Below the pieces are notes generated by a model. It made no database searches, was not told the origin of the DNA, and was given only the letters and a program-made list of their open reading frames with translations. Made by a program: the position numbers and the translations under genes. Below, piece by piece: positions 33,128 to 41,488 of a stretch of 41,488 nucleotides of DNA. Location: the NCBI GenBank assembly GCA_903889445.1, contig CAISXF010000007.1, positions 1-41,488 of the forward strand, read 5' to 3'. Origin of the DNA: an uncultured Pseudomonadota bacterium (GTDB taxonomy: Bacteria; Pseudomonadota; Gammaproteobacteria; Methylococcales; Methylomonadaceae). The number at the start of each line of letters is the position of its first letter. The first letter of the stretch is position 1.

Positions 33128-33493
33128 ATGAACAATTCAAATTTTTCAGTCGTTATCGACAACGAAACTGGCTTTATTCTCGACGAAACCACCGAAGAAA
33201 AACTCGCCAATCACGCCGCCGAAGATTTATTCGGCAACGAAGAAAATGCCCAAAAAACAGGCAATGTGATTTCAACATTTGTCGATTCTTACACGCGCCA
33301 CAAAAATTCTTTGTCGCTCGATGTTTGGCTCAATCAAGAATTCTCAAACTATCCCAAACTTTGGGCGAATGACGCAGAACGTTTTGAAACCACTTCAATA
33401 ATTATCAAAACCGTTCAAGAAGCCAACGATGCAAAAGCCGATTTGGTCGCGCATTTGGATAAAGGCAAAAGCCGCGAATCGTGGCGCGTTTAA
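33128..33493 (+). CDS. Probable N-terminal fragment of a conflict-type protein (121 aa)
   Basis: Starts at ATG 33128 (AGAGGTG ten bases upstream). The sequence NETGFILDETTEEKLANHAA, then SLSLDVWLNQEFSNYPKLW and [17 protein letters not shown] looks like the N-terminal ~120 residues of a family of larger proteins I recall from bacterial conflict-type loci, in which the KGKSRESW motif is followed by several hundred more residues. Here it ends after SRESWRV, and the next frame takes up the Ycf46-like ATPase. It is therefore probably the stump of a longer gene, though it could be expressed as a small protein. No signal peptide or enzyme motif. Confidence 0.5.
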   Translation: MNNSNFSVVIDNETGFILDETTEEKLANHAAEDLFGNEENAQKTGNVISTFVDSYTRHKNSLSLDVWLNQEFSNYPKLWANDAERFETTSIIIKTVQEANDAKADLVAHLDKGKSRESWRV

Positions 33494-34671
33494 AAGCATT
33501 AGCGCAAAAAATCTTGCATGACCGCGAAACGAATGCGACGGTGATTTTTGTTTCATCGCAAGCCTGCATTCCGCCTGAATTAGAAAAATTTATCACCTTG
33601 TTTGATTTACCGTTACCCGACGAAAAGGCGATTAACGTCATCATCAACCAATTTGGTGAAAAAATCGGCGACACAATCGACACCAAAGATTTGAACGATT
33701 TAACGTTGGCGTTTCGTGGTTTGAGCGAGCATGAAATCACACAATTGTTATATCGCAGTTATCAACAGAATGGACAAATTAACGGAAATGACGTGGCGTT
33801 GGAGCTTCAAGAAAAAGAGCAAATCATCAAAAAGTCGGGCATTTTGGATATGATTTCGACGGTGGAACAATTTGAAAACGTGGGCGGTTTGACGCAATTA
33901 AAAACGTGGTTGAAACAAAAAGCGCACATTTTGCACAATTTAAACGAAGCGTTAGCGTTTGGCGTGGAAGCTCCGAAAGGCGTAATGATTGTAGGAATGC
34001 CAGGTTGTGGAAAATCGCTCACCGCGAAAGCCACCGCTTCATTATTCAAATTGCCCTTATTACGTTTGGACGTGGGTTCGTTGATGGGCAAATACGTCGG
34101 CGAAAGTGAATCGAATATGCGTCGCGCGTTACAACTTGCCGAAGCCGTCAGCCCTTGTGTTTTATGGGTGGACGAATTAGAAAAAGCGTTTGTCGGCATT
34201 GGTAGCGGTGGCGCGGGTTCAGAAGTTTCAACACGCTTATTTGGTTATTTTTTAACGTGGATGCAAGACAAAACGGACGCGGTTTTTGTGTTGGCGACGG
34301 CAAATGATATTTCAGCATTGCCGCCCGAATTGTTACGCAAAGGACGTTTTGACGAAATTTTTTACGTTGATTTTCCAACCCGTGACGAACGAGAAGGGAT
34401 TTTTAAAATCCATTTGCAAAAACGAAATCAAAACGCCATGATTGATGCAAAGAAACTCGCTGAAAATACCGATGGTTTTTCAGGTGCCGATATTGAAGCC
34501 GTGGTTAAAGAAGCCATTGAAATTGCGTTTGTGGATAATCGCGCCACGCTAACAACGGAATCGCTGATTAAAGTCATCGACAACACGCATCCGTTAAAAG
34601 AAATTATGAAGCACAAAATTAAAGAATACGAAGATAAGTTTAAGGATTTGAAAATCAAATCCGCGTCGTAA
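33481..34671 (+). CDS. Ycf46-like AAA+ ATPase, probably 5'-truncated
   Basis: From GTG 33481, 396 residues with Walker A GMPGCGKS (172-179), Walker B WVDELE (Asp231/Glu232), sensor-1 Asn275 (ATAND) and the arginine pair in RKGRFDE (287-292). [19 protein letters not shown] and [20 protein letters not shown] are typical of the Ycf46/AAA group. The N-terminal 120 residues ([27 protein letters not shown]) match the second half of the Ycf46 N-domain; about 100 residues of the usual N-terminus seem missing. The frame is -1 relative to the preceding gene, which overlaps it by 13 bases. ATPase motifs are intact, so a functional shortened protein is possible. Its clients are unknown. Confidence 0.7.
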   Translation: MARLKALAQKILHDRETNATVIFVSSQACIPPELEKFITLFDLPLPDEKAINVIINQFGEKIGDTIDTKDLNDLTLAFRGLSEHEITQLLYRSYQQNGQINGNDVALELQEKEQIIKKSGILDMISTVEQFENVGGLTQLKTWLKQKAHILHNLNEALAFGVEAPKGVMIVGMPGCGKSLTAKATASLFKLPLLRLDVGSLMGKYVGESESNMRRALQLAEAVSPCVLWVDELEKAFVGIGSGGAGSEVSTRLFGYFLTWMQDKTDAVFVLATANDISALPPELLRKGRFDEIFYVDFPTRDEREGIFKIHLQKRNQNAMIDAKKLAENTDGFSGADIEAVVKEAIEIAFVDNRATLTTESLIKVIDNTHPLKEIMKHKIKEYEDKFKDLKIKSAS

Positions 34672-34703
34672 TAGCAATGATAAAGGATTAAGTGTATTTT
34701 GCA

Positions 34704-34732
34704 TTGACACACCCACCTGTTCTACTTTAAAG
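34704..34732 (+). promoter_or_regulatory. Candidate sigma-70 promoter of the RuMP genes
   Basis: A perfect TTGACA (34704-34709) is followed, after 17 bases, by TTAAAG (34727-34732), a weak -10. Transcription would start ~50 bases upstream of the hexulose-phosphate synthase ATG, and the gene has a strong ribosome site (TTTTTTGGAG). A TATAAC at 34758 is another possible -10 without a good -35. Confidence 0.45.
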
Positions 34733-34787
34733 TTAGCCTCGCATAAATTAGCGTAACTATAACAATAACTTTTTTGGAGTTTACATC

Positions 34788-35429
34788 ATGGCAAAACCAC
34801 TGATTCAAATGGCATTAGATTCTTTAGATTTCGACGCAACGATTTCATTGGCAAAACAAGTTGCGCCATTCGTTGATATTTTCGAAATTGGTACACCTTG
34901 TATCAAACACAACGGCGTAAACTTAGTAAGAGCATTGCGTGCAGAATTCCCAGACAAATTGTTATTAGTTGATTTAAAAACAATGGACGCTGGCGAATAC
35001 GAAGCAACTCCTTTCTACGCCGCTGGCGCGGACATTTGTACTGTATTAGGTGTTTCTGGTTTAGCGACTTGCAAAGGCGTTATCAAAGCAGCGAACGCTC
35101 ATTCAGCTGAAGCACAAATTGATTTAATCAATGTTGATGATAAAGCAGCTTGCGCTCGCGCAACTGTAGCCGCTGGCGCACAAGTTATCGGTATTCACAC
35201 TGGTTTAGATGCACAAGCTGCTGGTGATACACCATTTGCTGATTTGAACTTGATTGCTGGTTTGAACTTAGGCGTTCGTATTTCAGTTGCTGGCGGTATT
35301 AACGCTAAAACTGTTCAAGACGTAGTTCGTGCAGGCGCAAACATTATTGTAGTTGGCGCAGCCATCTACGGTGCAGCATCACCTGCTGAATCAGCGCGTG
35401 AAATTCGTGAATTAGTTGACGCTGTTTAA
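34788..35429 (+). CDS. hxlA: 3-hexulose-6-phosphate synthase
   Basis: Key enzyme of the RuMP cycle: condenses formaldehyde with ribulose 5-phosphate to 3-hexulose 6-phosphate. An orotidine-decarboxylase-fold TIM barrel of 213 residues with VDLKTMDAGEYE (Asp62, Lys64, Asp67; the conserved DxKxxD active site), FEIGTPCIKHNG, GIHTGLDAQAAG and ISVAGGINAKT. Strong RBS (GGAG). The isomerase gene follows 14 bases later. Codon use is more restricted than in the neighbours (GCA, GCT, GGC, TTA preferred), in line with high expression. This gene is the main sign of a methylotrophic host. Confidence 0.97.
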   Translation: MAKPLIQMALDSLDFDATISLAKQVAPFVDIFEIGTPCIKHNGVNLVRALRAEFPDKLLLVDLKTMDAGEYEATPFYAAGADICTVLGVSGLATCKGVIKAANAHSAEAQIDLINVDDKAACARATVAAGAQVIGIHTGLDAQAAGDTPFADLNLIAGLNLGVRISVAGGINAKTVQDVVRAGANIIVVGAAIYGAASPAESAREIRELVDAV

Positions 35430-35442
35430 TTAAGGAAGCCTT

Positions 35443-35976
35443 ATGCACCAACAACTTATCCTAGATAAAATTACCAGTATTCTTGAAGCGACAGAAGAAT
35501 CTTACGATGAAAAACTAACCGCTATGCTCGACGCGGCATCACGCATTTTTATTGCGGGTGCTGGTCGTTCAAAACTGGTCGGCAATTTCTTTGCGATGCG
35601 GTTGGTGCATGGTGGTTACAACGTCAATGTTGTCGGCGAAATTGTGACTCCAAGTATTCAAGCGGGTGATTTGCTAATTATCATTTCAGGTTCTGGTGAA
35701 ACTGAACAGCTAGTTGCTTTCACTAAAAGTGCGAAAAAAATTGGTGCAAAAATCATGTTGATTTCTGCTCAATCGAAATCGACAATTGGTGATATGGCAG
35801 ACGGTGTGTTTCAAATAGGACAATCTGAGTTGTACGGCAAAGTCGTTGGGATGCCAATGGGAACCGTTTTTGAGCTGTCAACATTAGTCTTTTTGGAATC
35901 CACAATTTCTCACATTATTCATGAGAAAGGCATTCCAGAAGAAATCATGCGTTCAAGACATGCCAATTTAGAATAA
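35443..35976 (+). CDS. hxlB: 6-phospho-3-hexuloisomerase
   Basis: Turns 3-hexulose 6-phosphate into fructose 6-phosphate, the second step of the RuMP cycle. A single SIS domain of 177 residues: FIAGAGRSKLVGNFFAMRL (phosphosugar binding), IISGSGETEQLVAF, SAQSKSTIGDMAD and a terminal PEEIMRSRHANLE typical of PHI. RBS AAGGA. Closely follows hxlA. An intrinsic terminator at 36016-36051 separates it from transketolase. Confidence 0.97.
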   Translation: MHQQLILDKITSILEATEESYDEKLTAMLDAASRIFIAGAGRSKLVGNFFAMRLVHGGYNVNVVGEIVTPSIQAGDLLIIISGSGETEQLVAFTKSAKKIGAKIMLISAQSKSTIGDMADGVFQIGQSELYGKVVGMPMGTVFELSTLVFLESTISHIIHEKGIPEEIMRSRHANLE

Positions 35977-36015
35977 AAACTGACTATTAACGTCACTTAG
36001 GTCAAAAATTACGGG

Positions 36016-36051
36016 TTGCACTATTGAATCATTTTAATAGTGCAATTTTTT
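36016..36051 (+). terminator. Rho-independent terminator after hxlB
   Basis: TTGCACTATT (36016-36025) pairs with AATAGTGCAA (36036-36045), then TTTTTT. This would lower transketolase transcription relative to hxlA and hxlB unless another promoter is present. Confidence 0.85.
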
Positions 36052-36076
36052 AATCCACTTATCAAAGGGAAAAAAT

Positions 36077-38062
36077 ATGACATCGCGTAGAGAATTAGCG
36101 AACGCCATACGCGCGTTAAGCATGGATGCAGTTCAAAAAGCAAATTCAGGACACCCAGGCGCACCAATGGGCATGGCGGACATCGCTGAAGTCTTGTGGA
36201 ATGACCATTTAAAACACAATCCAACCAATCCAAATTTTGCAGATCGTGATCGTTTTGTATTGTCGAATGGTCATGGTTCGATGCTGATTTATTCGTTATT
36301 GCATCTTTCTGGCTACGATTTGCCGATGAAAGAATTGTCATCTTTCCGCCAATTACATTCTAAATGTCCAGGTCATCCCGAATACGGTTACGCGCCAGGC
36401 ATTGAAACAACAACTGGTCCGCTCGGTCAAGGCATCACCAACGGCGTTGGTTTTGCGATGGCAGAAAAATTATTAGCCGACCAATTCAACAAACCGGGTC
36501 ACGAAATCATTGATCATCACACCTATGTTTTCTTAGGTGATGGTTGTTTGATGGAAGGCGTATCACACGAAGCGTGTGCGTTAGCGGGAACATGGGGTTT
36601 AGGTAAATTAGTTGCGTTCTGGGACGATAACAACATTTCAATCGACGGTCATATTGATGGTTGGTATACCGACGACACCGTAAAACGTTTTGAAGCGTAT
36701 GGCTGGCACGTTCAATCGGTTGATGGTCATGATGCAGACGCAATCAATGCAGCAATCACAGCGGCTAAAGCAGTTACTGATAAACCGTCCATGATTTGCT
36801 GTAAAACGATTATCGGTTTTGGTTCACCAAACAAAAGCGGCAGTCACGATTGCCACGGCGCAGCACTCGGCGAAGCTGAAGTTGCGTTGACTCGCGAAGC
36901 ATTAGGTTGGACGCACGCACCTTTCGTGATTCCAGAAAACGTTTATGCTGGTTGGGATGCGAAAGCAAAAGGCGCAACAATCGAATCTGATTGGGATGCT
37001 AAATTTGCAGCTTATGCGGCAGAATTTCCTGAATTAGCAGCTGAATTTACACGTCGTACAGCGGGTGATTTACCTGCAAACTGGAAAGAAGTTACTGACG
37101 CATTCATTGCAGCCACTAACGAAAAAGCTGAAAATCTTGCTTCACGTCAAGCATCGCAAAAAGCGATTGCTGGATTAGCGGAAATTTTGCCTGAATTCTT
37201 AGGCGGTTCTGCGGATTTAACAGGTTCAAACTTAACCAGTTGTGCTAGTTTCAAACACGTCAGCGGCAAATCAGTCGGCGACTATATTTCTTACGGTGTG
37301 CGCGAATTTGGTATGTTTGCCATCATGAACGGTATGGCGTTGCACGGTGGTTTATTGCCATTCGGCGGCACATTCCACATGTTCTCTGATTATGCGAAAA
37401 GCGCGTTGCGTATGGCTGCGTTGATGAAAATTCAAACGATTGCCGTCTTAACACACGATTCAATCGGTCAAGGTGAAGATGGTCCAACGCATCAACCTAT
37501 CGAAAATACGTCAGCGTTGCGTTACATTCCAAATATGGATGTATGGCGACCTGCGGATTCGACTGAAACTGCTGTGGCGTGGGTTTGTGCGGTTGAACGC
37601 AAAACAGGTCCAACGAGTTTGGTGTTAAGTCGTCAAGCGATTCCTGCCATTGCTCACGATGACGTACAAATTGCGGCAATGCGTAAAGGTGCTTATGTTA
37701 TTTCTGAAGCAGCTGGCGATGTTGCGGTCATTTTGATTGCGACGGGTTCTGAAGTGACATTAGCGATGAAATCGCAAGTGGCTTTAGCGGCGGAAGGTAT
37801 TCATGCTCGCGTCGTTTCCATGCCATCAACGAATGTTTTTGATCGCAAAGATCAAGCCTACAAAGACAGTATTTTGATTCCAGGCGTTAAGCGTGTGGCG
37901 ATTGAAGCCGGTATCACTGATTTCTGGCGCAAATATGTTGGTTTAGAAGGTAGTGTCGTTGGTATCGATACCTTCGGTGAATCAGCACCTGGCAACGTGT
38001 TATTTGAACACTTCGGTTTCACGCCCGAAAACGTGGTCAAACACGTTAAAGCGGTGCTTTAA
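36077..38062 (+). CDS. tkt: Transketolase
   Basis: Moves two-carbon ketol units between sugar phosphates using thiamine diphosphate; needed to rebuild ribulose 5-phosphate. 661 residues. Signatures: [53 protein letters not shown], then the TPP motif [19 protein letters not shown] and [10 protein letters not shown], pyrimidine-domain [17 protein letters not shown], and the C-terminal domain to AVL. RBS CAAAGGGAAAAAAT before ATG 36077. Confidence 0.97.
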   Translation: MTSRRELANAIRALSMDAVQKANSGHPGAPMGMADIAEVLWNDHLKHNPTNPNFADRDRFVLSNGHGSMLIYSLLHLSGYDLPMKELSSFRQLHSKCPGHPEYGYAPGIETTTGPLGQGITNGVGFAMAEKLLADQFNKPGHEIIDHHTYVFLGDGCLMEGVSHEACALAGTWGLGKLVAFWDDNNISIDGHIDGWYTDDTVKRFEAYGWHVQSVDGHDADAINAAITAAKAVTDKPSMICCKTIIGFGSPNKSGSHDCHGAALGEAEVALTREALGWTHAPFVIPENVYAGWDAKAKGATIESDWDAKFAAYAAEFPELAAEFTRRTAGDLPANWKEVTDAFIAATNEKAENLASRQASQKAIAGLAEILPEFLGGSADLTGSNLTSCASFKHVSGKSVGDYISYGVREFGMFAIMNGMALHGGLLPFGGTFHMFSDYAKSALRMAALMKIQTIAVLTHDSIGQGEDGPTHQPIENTSALRYIPNMDVWRPADSTETAVAWVCAVERKTGPTSLVLSRQAIPAIAHDDVQIAAMRKGAYVISEAAGDVAVILIATGSEVTLAMKSQVALAAEGIHARVVSMPSTNVFDRKDQAYKDSILIPGVKRVAIEAGITDFWRKYVGLEGSVVGIDTFGESAPGNVLFEHFGFTPENVVKHVKAVL

Positions 38063-38084
38063 TTTTTAAATTTTTAGCACAAGT

Positions 38085-38112
38085 CCTCGCGCGTCGAAAC
38101 GTGCGAGGTTTT
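38085..38112 (+). terminator. Terminator after transketolase
   Basis: CCTCGCGCG (38085-38093) pairs with CGTGCGAGG (38100-38108, one G-T pair), followed by TTTT. This suggests the next two genes have their own promoter or depend on partial read-through. Confidence 0.65.
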
Positions 38113-38142
38113 GACTTCATAACTACAAAAATAGGTGTCAAT

Positions 38143-38790
38143 GTGAAAAAAAATAATTTACTCCAAAGTGCTATCGTTGCATTGTTAGTAGCAAGCCCAT
38201 TCGCCGTGAATGCCGGACAATATCCAGCCGCCGATTTTGAACCAAAAGTCCTTTATCAAGACGAATCCGTGAAATCAGCTCCGGTTTCGGCTCCAGCAGA
38301 AAAAGCAGCAGCTGTTGCTCCGGTTGTTTCAGCAGACGATTCAAAATATCCAGCGACAAACTTTGAACCCAAAGTTTTGTTTAGTGATGATAACTATAAA
38401 CCAAGCAAATCTGCCCCTGTTTCTCAATACACCAGCAGTGCTGGCGCAGTCATTATGGAAGAAGCGGCTGTTGCGAAAGCTGAAAAAAAGGGCGATGATT
38501 CTAACTTTTTAGTTTTGGGTTTGTTAGCCGCAGCGGCAGCAGGTTTCGCCGCGTCAAGATGTCCTAAATTTGCTAGCATGTGTGGCAGAAAAAACAATGT
38601 TTCAAAGGATGAATCTTCTGCGCCAAAAGAAACAGGCGTAACACGTTATTTAAATGCGCGTGTTCCTAAAATTTCTGGTGTAACCAAATACTTGGAACGT
38701 GCAGGCAAACCGACCAACGTGGCGCGTTATATCGCTAAACAAAACATCGCCCAAAAATCGGCTGCTCAAAACGACGCAAATCGGGGGTAA
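38143..38790 (+). CDS. Membrane-anchored protein with Val-x-x-Tyr-Leu repeats (215 aa)
   Basis: GTG 38143 (AGGTG just upstream) gives MKKNNLLQSAIVALLVASPF, a signal peptide cut near VNA, then two copies of a YPA..FEPKVL motif (YPAADFEPKVLYQDE; YPATNFEPKVLFSDD) in a Pro/Ala-rich exported part. A transmembrane helix follows at ~120-138 (FLVLGLLAAAAAGFAAS) with basic residues after it, so the C-terminus should face the cytoplasm. That tail carries three repeats: GVTRYL, GVTKYL, NVARYI. The next gene consists of nine such repeats. No known family. The longer ATG-started frame from 38101 has no signal peptide at its start and is less likely. Confidence 0.75.
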   Translation: MKKNNLLQSAIVALLVASPFAVNAGQYPAADFEPKVLYQDESVKSAPVSAPAEKAAAVAPVVSADDSKYPATNFEPKVLFSDDNYKPSKSAPVSQYTSSAGAVIMEEAAVAKAEKKGDDSNFLVLGLLAAAAAGFAASRCPKFASMCGRKNNVSKDESSAPKETGVTRYLNARVPKISGVTKYLERAGKPTNVARYIAKQNIAQKSAAQNDANRG

Positions 38791-38792
38791 TT

Positions 38793-39404
38793 ATGGGCTT
38801 TTTCTCAAATCTTTTTGGTACACATTCGGAAAATACTTACCGAACAACGACCACGCAAAATGTAGTTTCCGCGTCAAATGTGTCGGATGGTCATACGGGT
38901 GTAAGTCGCTATTTAGATGAACAGTCATCAACTTTAAGCGGCGTGGCGAAATATCTGAAAGAGCAAGAAAAAAATCAACCGAGCAGTGTGACAAAGTATT
39001 TAGCACGACAAGCCATTGCTGAAAAAAATAAACCCGTTGTTGTTCTGAGCGGTGTTGCAAAGTATTTGAATAAAAATAAAGATAGCGCACCGATTGTTAG
39101 AACGGGTGTAGAAAAGTATTTGGCGAATCAAGATAAAACACCAGCAAGTAAAGTGTCGAAGTATCTGTTGCAAAAAGCGATTGCAGAACGCAACGCACCG
39201 CCTAAAGCGAAACTAACCCGTGTTGAAAGCTATTTACAAAATCGTCCCGAAACAACTGCAAGTAGCGTCAGTAAGTATTTAGCAAAACAATCACAGACGG
39301 TGGTTGTCACGCAAACGAAAGCAGAGGTCGCAGCGGTTGTTGAAGCGATTGTAAACGATGTCGCACTAACAGGCGTTGAGAAATATCTGAAAGCCCAGCG
39401 TTAA
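38793..39404 (+). CDS. Soluble protein of nine Val-x-x-Tyr-Leu repeats (203 aa)
   Basis: Starts 2 bases after the previous stop, with GGGGG as ribosome site. No signal peptide: MGFFSNLFGTHSEN, then repeats with Val-x-[Lys/Arg/Ser]-Tyr-Leu at residues 37-41, 51-55, 66-70, 88-92, 106-110, 121-125, 144-148, 159-163 and 195-199 (examples GVAKYLKEQ, SVTKYLARQAIAEKN, GVEKYLANQ). Spacing is mostly 14-23 residues, with Pro/Ser/Thr-rich linkers, like a string of short helices that bind a common partner. Family not recognised. Encoded between transketolase and transaldolase. Confidence 0.75.
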   Translation: MGFFSNLFGTHSENTYRTTTTQNVVSASNVSDGHTGVSRYLDEQSSTLSGVAKYLKEQEKNQPSSVTKYLARQAIAEKNKPVVVLSGVAKYLNKNKDSAPIVRTGVEKYLANQDKTPASKVSKYLLQKAIAERNAPPKAKLTRVESYLQNRPETTASSVSKYLAKQSQTVVVTQTKAEVAAVVEAIVNDVALTGVEKYLKAQR

Positions 39405-39436
39405 ACCATTTTTTAACTTCAAAATTAGGTATTTAA

Positions 39437-40450
39437 ATGAGCCAATCTTTACTCGAACAATTAAAAAGTTTCACCGTTGTTGTTGCCGATACGGGCGACA
39501 TTGGTGCAATTGAAAAGTTTACACCGCGTGATGCCACCACGAATCCTTCATTGATTACCGCAGCTGCACAAATGCCACAGTACCAAGGCATCATGGATGA
39601 CACATTGAAAGGAGCGCGTGAAACCAAAGGTGCGGATGCTTCAGCGGCTGATGTGGTCACTTTGGCGTTTGATCGTTTGGCGGTTTCATTCGGTTTGCAA
39701 ATTTTAAAAACTATTCCAGGTCGTGTTTCGACCGAAGTGGATGCACGCTTATCGTTCGACACGGAAGCGTCTATCACGAAAGGTCGTGAATTGATTGCCC
39801 AATACGAAGCAGCAGGAATTGATCGCAAACGTATTTTGATTAAAATTGCGGCAACTTGGGAAGGTATTCAAGCAGCGGCGGTTTTAGAAAAAGAAGGCAT
39901 TCACTGTAATTTGACCTTGTTATTTGGTTTGCATCAAGCGATTGCGTGTGCTGAAAATGGCATTACCTTGATTTCACCTTTCGTCGGTCGTATTTTGGAT
40001 TGGTATAAAAAAGATACTGGCATTGAAGATTACGCTCCCGCTGAAGATCCAGGTGTATTATCAGTGACTGAAATTTACAACTATTACAAAAAATTCAGCT
40101 ACAACACTGAAGTGATGGGCGCAAGTTTCCGTAACATCGGTGAAATTATCGAATTGGCTGGTTGTGATTTGTTGACCATTTCACCTTCGTTACTTACCGA
40201 ACTGGGTGAAGTGGCGTTACTTGACGCATCAAATGGCATGGAAGGTAAATTGATTCGCAAATTGACATCTGAAAATGCAGCCGCCTCTTCAATCGAAAAA
40301 ATAAGCGTTGATAAAGCGACCTTCGACACAATGCACGAAGAAAATCGTATGGCGAAAGATAAATTAGCGGAAGGTATCGACGGTTTTGCGAAAGCTCTTG
40401 TGGTTTTAGAAACCCTATTAGCGGATCGTTTAGCTATTTTAGAAGCCTAA
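39437..40450 (+). CDS. tal: Transaldolase
   Basis: Transfers a dihydroxyacetone unit in the sugar-rearranging part of the RuMP and pentose-phosphate cycles. 337 residues, TalB type, with Lys136 in [12 protein letters not shown] (Schiff base, equivalent to E. coli Lys132), [43 protein letters not shown] and [12 protein letters not shown]. Its end overlaps a minus-strand gene (40434-41147), and a bidirectional terminator follows. Confidence 0.97.
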   Translation: MSQSLLEQLKSFTVVVADTGDIGAIEKFTPRDATTNPSLITAAAQMPQYQGIMDDTLKGARETKGADASAADVVTLAFDRLAVSFGLQILKTIPGRVSTEVDARLSFDTEASITKGRELIAQYEAAGIDRKRILIKIAATWEGIQAAAVLEKEGIHCNLTLLFGLHQAIACAENGITLISPFVGRILDWYKKDTGIEDYAPAEDPGVLSVTEIYNYYKKFSYNTEVMGASFRNIGEIIELAGCDLLTISPSLLTELGEVALLDASNGMEGKLIRKLTSENAAASSIEKISVDKATFDTMHEENRMAKDKLAEGIDGFAKALVVLETLLADRLAILEA

Positions 40451-41147
40451 AATTTTGCTCCAAAAAAAGCCCCAAGGTTAAAAACCTCGGGGCTTTGCTT
40501 TTGTGTGACTGGATCAAAAATTTCTCTATCGCTAAGGATTCTTGTTTGCTTAGACCCATTCTGATAATTTCAACTTTCATTGCACCGTTTAAGAAAAAAT
40601 GTTCATTTATTTTGAAGTTATGCGATATTCCTGAATTTACATGTTTTGGTCTGCTCTCTTTTCCTTCTCCGTAGTAACAAATTGCCCCTTGATAGTCAAC
40701 TCTGTATATGACGTAATCTACGTCATCAGTGTTAATTGTTCTGTTTTTGATAATTTTTGGGTTTCTTCTCTTATGGGACGAGACCATAACAATTTTTCCA
40801 TTGCTCAATTCTCGTTTATGAGATGTAACACCATGCGTTTCTCTTTCATCAGAATAAATATTTTCTATGGTTGTTATTTTTATCCGATGCCAGAAAAACG
40901 AATCATCATTTTTAAATTTTTCAGGATAAGGCACATACCTAGAAAATGGATTGTAATCTTCCCCAATTCCAAGCTCTTTAAAGCAATCTTCCTTGTACAA
41001 ATCTGATTTTAGTATCGAAGGAATATATGATATTTGGATAGCAAAACTTTGATTCTCTTTATTTATATAAACAAATGGGTCTTTTTCTGACACATAAAAA
41101 TCGCTCCGATCTAACTCTCCGATATAGTCATATAGGCAATGAGTCAA
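40434..41147 (-). CDS. GIY-YIG-like protein, uncertain (237 aa)
   Basis: No firm family. Residues ~145-215 ([20 protein letters not shown] followed by ...[14 protein letters not shown] and [15 protein letters not shown]) resemble a GIY-YIG nuclease core: a GIY-like VIYRV, a YIG-like YYGEG, the downstream Arg, and a Glu in the final helix. Residues 1-140 are unrecognised. The C-terminal ~20 codons ([14 protein letters not shown]) are encoded by the transaldolase terminator and 17 bases of the tal gene, so the true protein may once have ended before 40500. No good ribosome site is seen at ATG 41147. Confidence 0.4.
   Translation of the reverse strand: MTHCLYDYIGELDRSDFYVSEKDPFVYINKENQSFAIQISYIPSILKSDLYKEDCFKELGIGEDYNPFSRYVPYPEKFKNDDSFFWHRIKITTIENIYSDERETHGVTSHKRELSNGKIVMVSSHKRRNPKIIKNRTINTDDVDYVIYRVDYQGAICYYGEGKESRPKHVNSGISHNFKINEHFFLNGAMKVEIIRMGLSKQESLAIEKFLIQSHKSKAPRFLTLGLFLEQNFRLLK
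40462..40499 (+). terminator. Rho-independent terminator after transaldolase
   Basis: AAGCCCCAAGGTT pairs with AACCTCGGGGCTT (imperfect), flanked by A-rich and T-rich sides, so it may work in both directions. It lies inside the 3' coding end of the minus-strand gene. Confidence 0.85.
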
Positions 41148-41241
41148 TAGAGTTTATGCACAATAAAGATTTACCTGCCGCCATTTGTCGACGAAGTGTC
41201 TGTTGATTTACAAGCCCGCAAATAGTCTGCATGACCCGCCC

Positions 41242-41488
41242 CTAAATAGAATGAGAACAGCGAAATCGTGTAGCAAGAATCGTCCAGTTTTTTATCCAAC
41301 CGATGCAGTGTTCCACCCGAATCCGAATTGAGGCTAAAGCGCGATTAAACGCTTTTTGTTGCTCAGTCAGTTCCTGTCCTTTTGGTTTTTTAAAAGGTGT
41401 GTAAGCCTTCACACGAGGAACTTGTTTTTCAACACCCGTTTCGGAATCAAGAGTGCTTATTGTACTCACGGGATCGGTTGCCAAGCCT
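41242..41488 (-). mobile_element. IS5-type DDE transposase, 3' part (runs off the window)
   Basis: The minus-strand frame ends at TAG 41242-41244 and continues beyond the right edge. The visible ~80 residues include FKKPKGQELTEQQKAFNRAL and RVEHCIGWIKNWTILATRFR, which match the C-terminus of DDE_Tnp_4/IS5-like transposases (conserved Glu in RVEHxIGxxK). The catalytic Asp residues lie outside the window. 41148-41241 between this and the GIY-YIG-like gene likely holds the IS right end, but I cannot define its terminal inverted repeat. Confidence 0.7.

Noticed and set aside
33463..33493. Programmed -1 frameshift joining the two frames
   Set aside because: No canonical slippery heptamer in the right phase nor a strong downstream structure is visible in the 30-base overlap; a rearrangement or simple gene overlap is more likely, although not excluded.

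Overview
The window looks like part of the chromosome of a gammaproteobacterial type I methanotroph or other RuMP-cycle methylotroph (Methylococcales-like), with AT-rich DNA. The main evidence is a ribulose monophosphate formaldehyde-fixation block (hexulose-phosphate synthase, hexulose-phosphate isomerase, transketolase, transaldolase, with ribulose-phosphate epimerase elsewhere in the window). Typical gammaproteobacterial genes surround it: nqrF, mnmG/rsmG, glnS, an LpxA-type acyltransferase, a YhdP-type AsmA-like protein and a class A rnpB. The genus assignment is inference.

Layout. 1-234 is the 3' end of nqrF. 261-5271 is accessory DNA on the + strand: an RnlA/RnlB toxin-antitoxin pair, small secreted and Sel1-protease proteins, a Rha-type phage regulator between two ~102-bp direct repeats, and a family of look-alike terminators. 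5281-14874 is the minus-strand gph-mnmG-rsmG-parA block. It is abnormal in two ways: parA is cut to its first 50 codons, and a 5.6-kb island sits between mnmG and rsmG. The island holds a DUF1566 protein, a zinc-ribbon protein, four toxin-antitoxin-like gene pairs separated by four copies of one 29-bp sequence, and two glycine-zipper membrane proteins. 14953-21746 continues on the minus strand with a GIY-YIG/Sel1 protein, a Uma2 nuclease-like protein, a BamC-like lipoprotein, a nitrilase-family amidase and YhdP. 21896-24400 carries an acetyltransferase with a 12-nt homopolymer tract, an LpxA-family gene, and decayed remnants of xerD, an IS605-type tnpB and another gene.

24422-24779 is rnpB. 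24783-28119 holds two adjacent dynamin-like GTPases carrying identical in-frame palindromic insertions. 28216-34671 has lipoprotein, alpha/beta hydrolase, GlcG/HbpS-like, glnS and DUF1566 genes, then a Ycf46-like AAA+ gene that appears 5'-truncated and joined out of frame to another gene fragment. 34788-40450 is the RuMP block. Between transketolase and transaldolase lie two small genes that share a Val-x-x-Tyr-Leu repeat: a membrane-anchored protein with three repeats and a soluble one with nine. The end of the window has a GIY-YIG-like gene that runs through the transaldolase terminator, and the 3' part of an IS5-type transposase.

How it works together. Hexulose-phosphate synthase and isomerase turn formaldehyde plus ribulose 5-phosphate into fructose 6-phosphate; transketolase, transaldolase and the epimerase regenerate ribulose 5-phosphate. 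The two repeat proteins are the best candidate for something undescribed: a possible membrane-tethered scaffold beside the RuMP enzymes. The repeat-bounded toxin-antitoxin array is the second. All calls come from reading the sequence; no database search was run.
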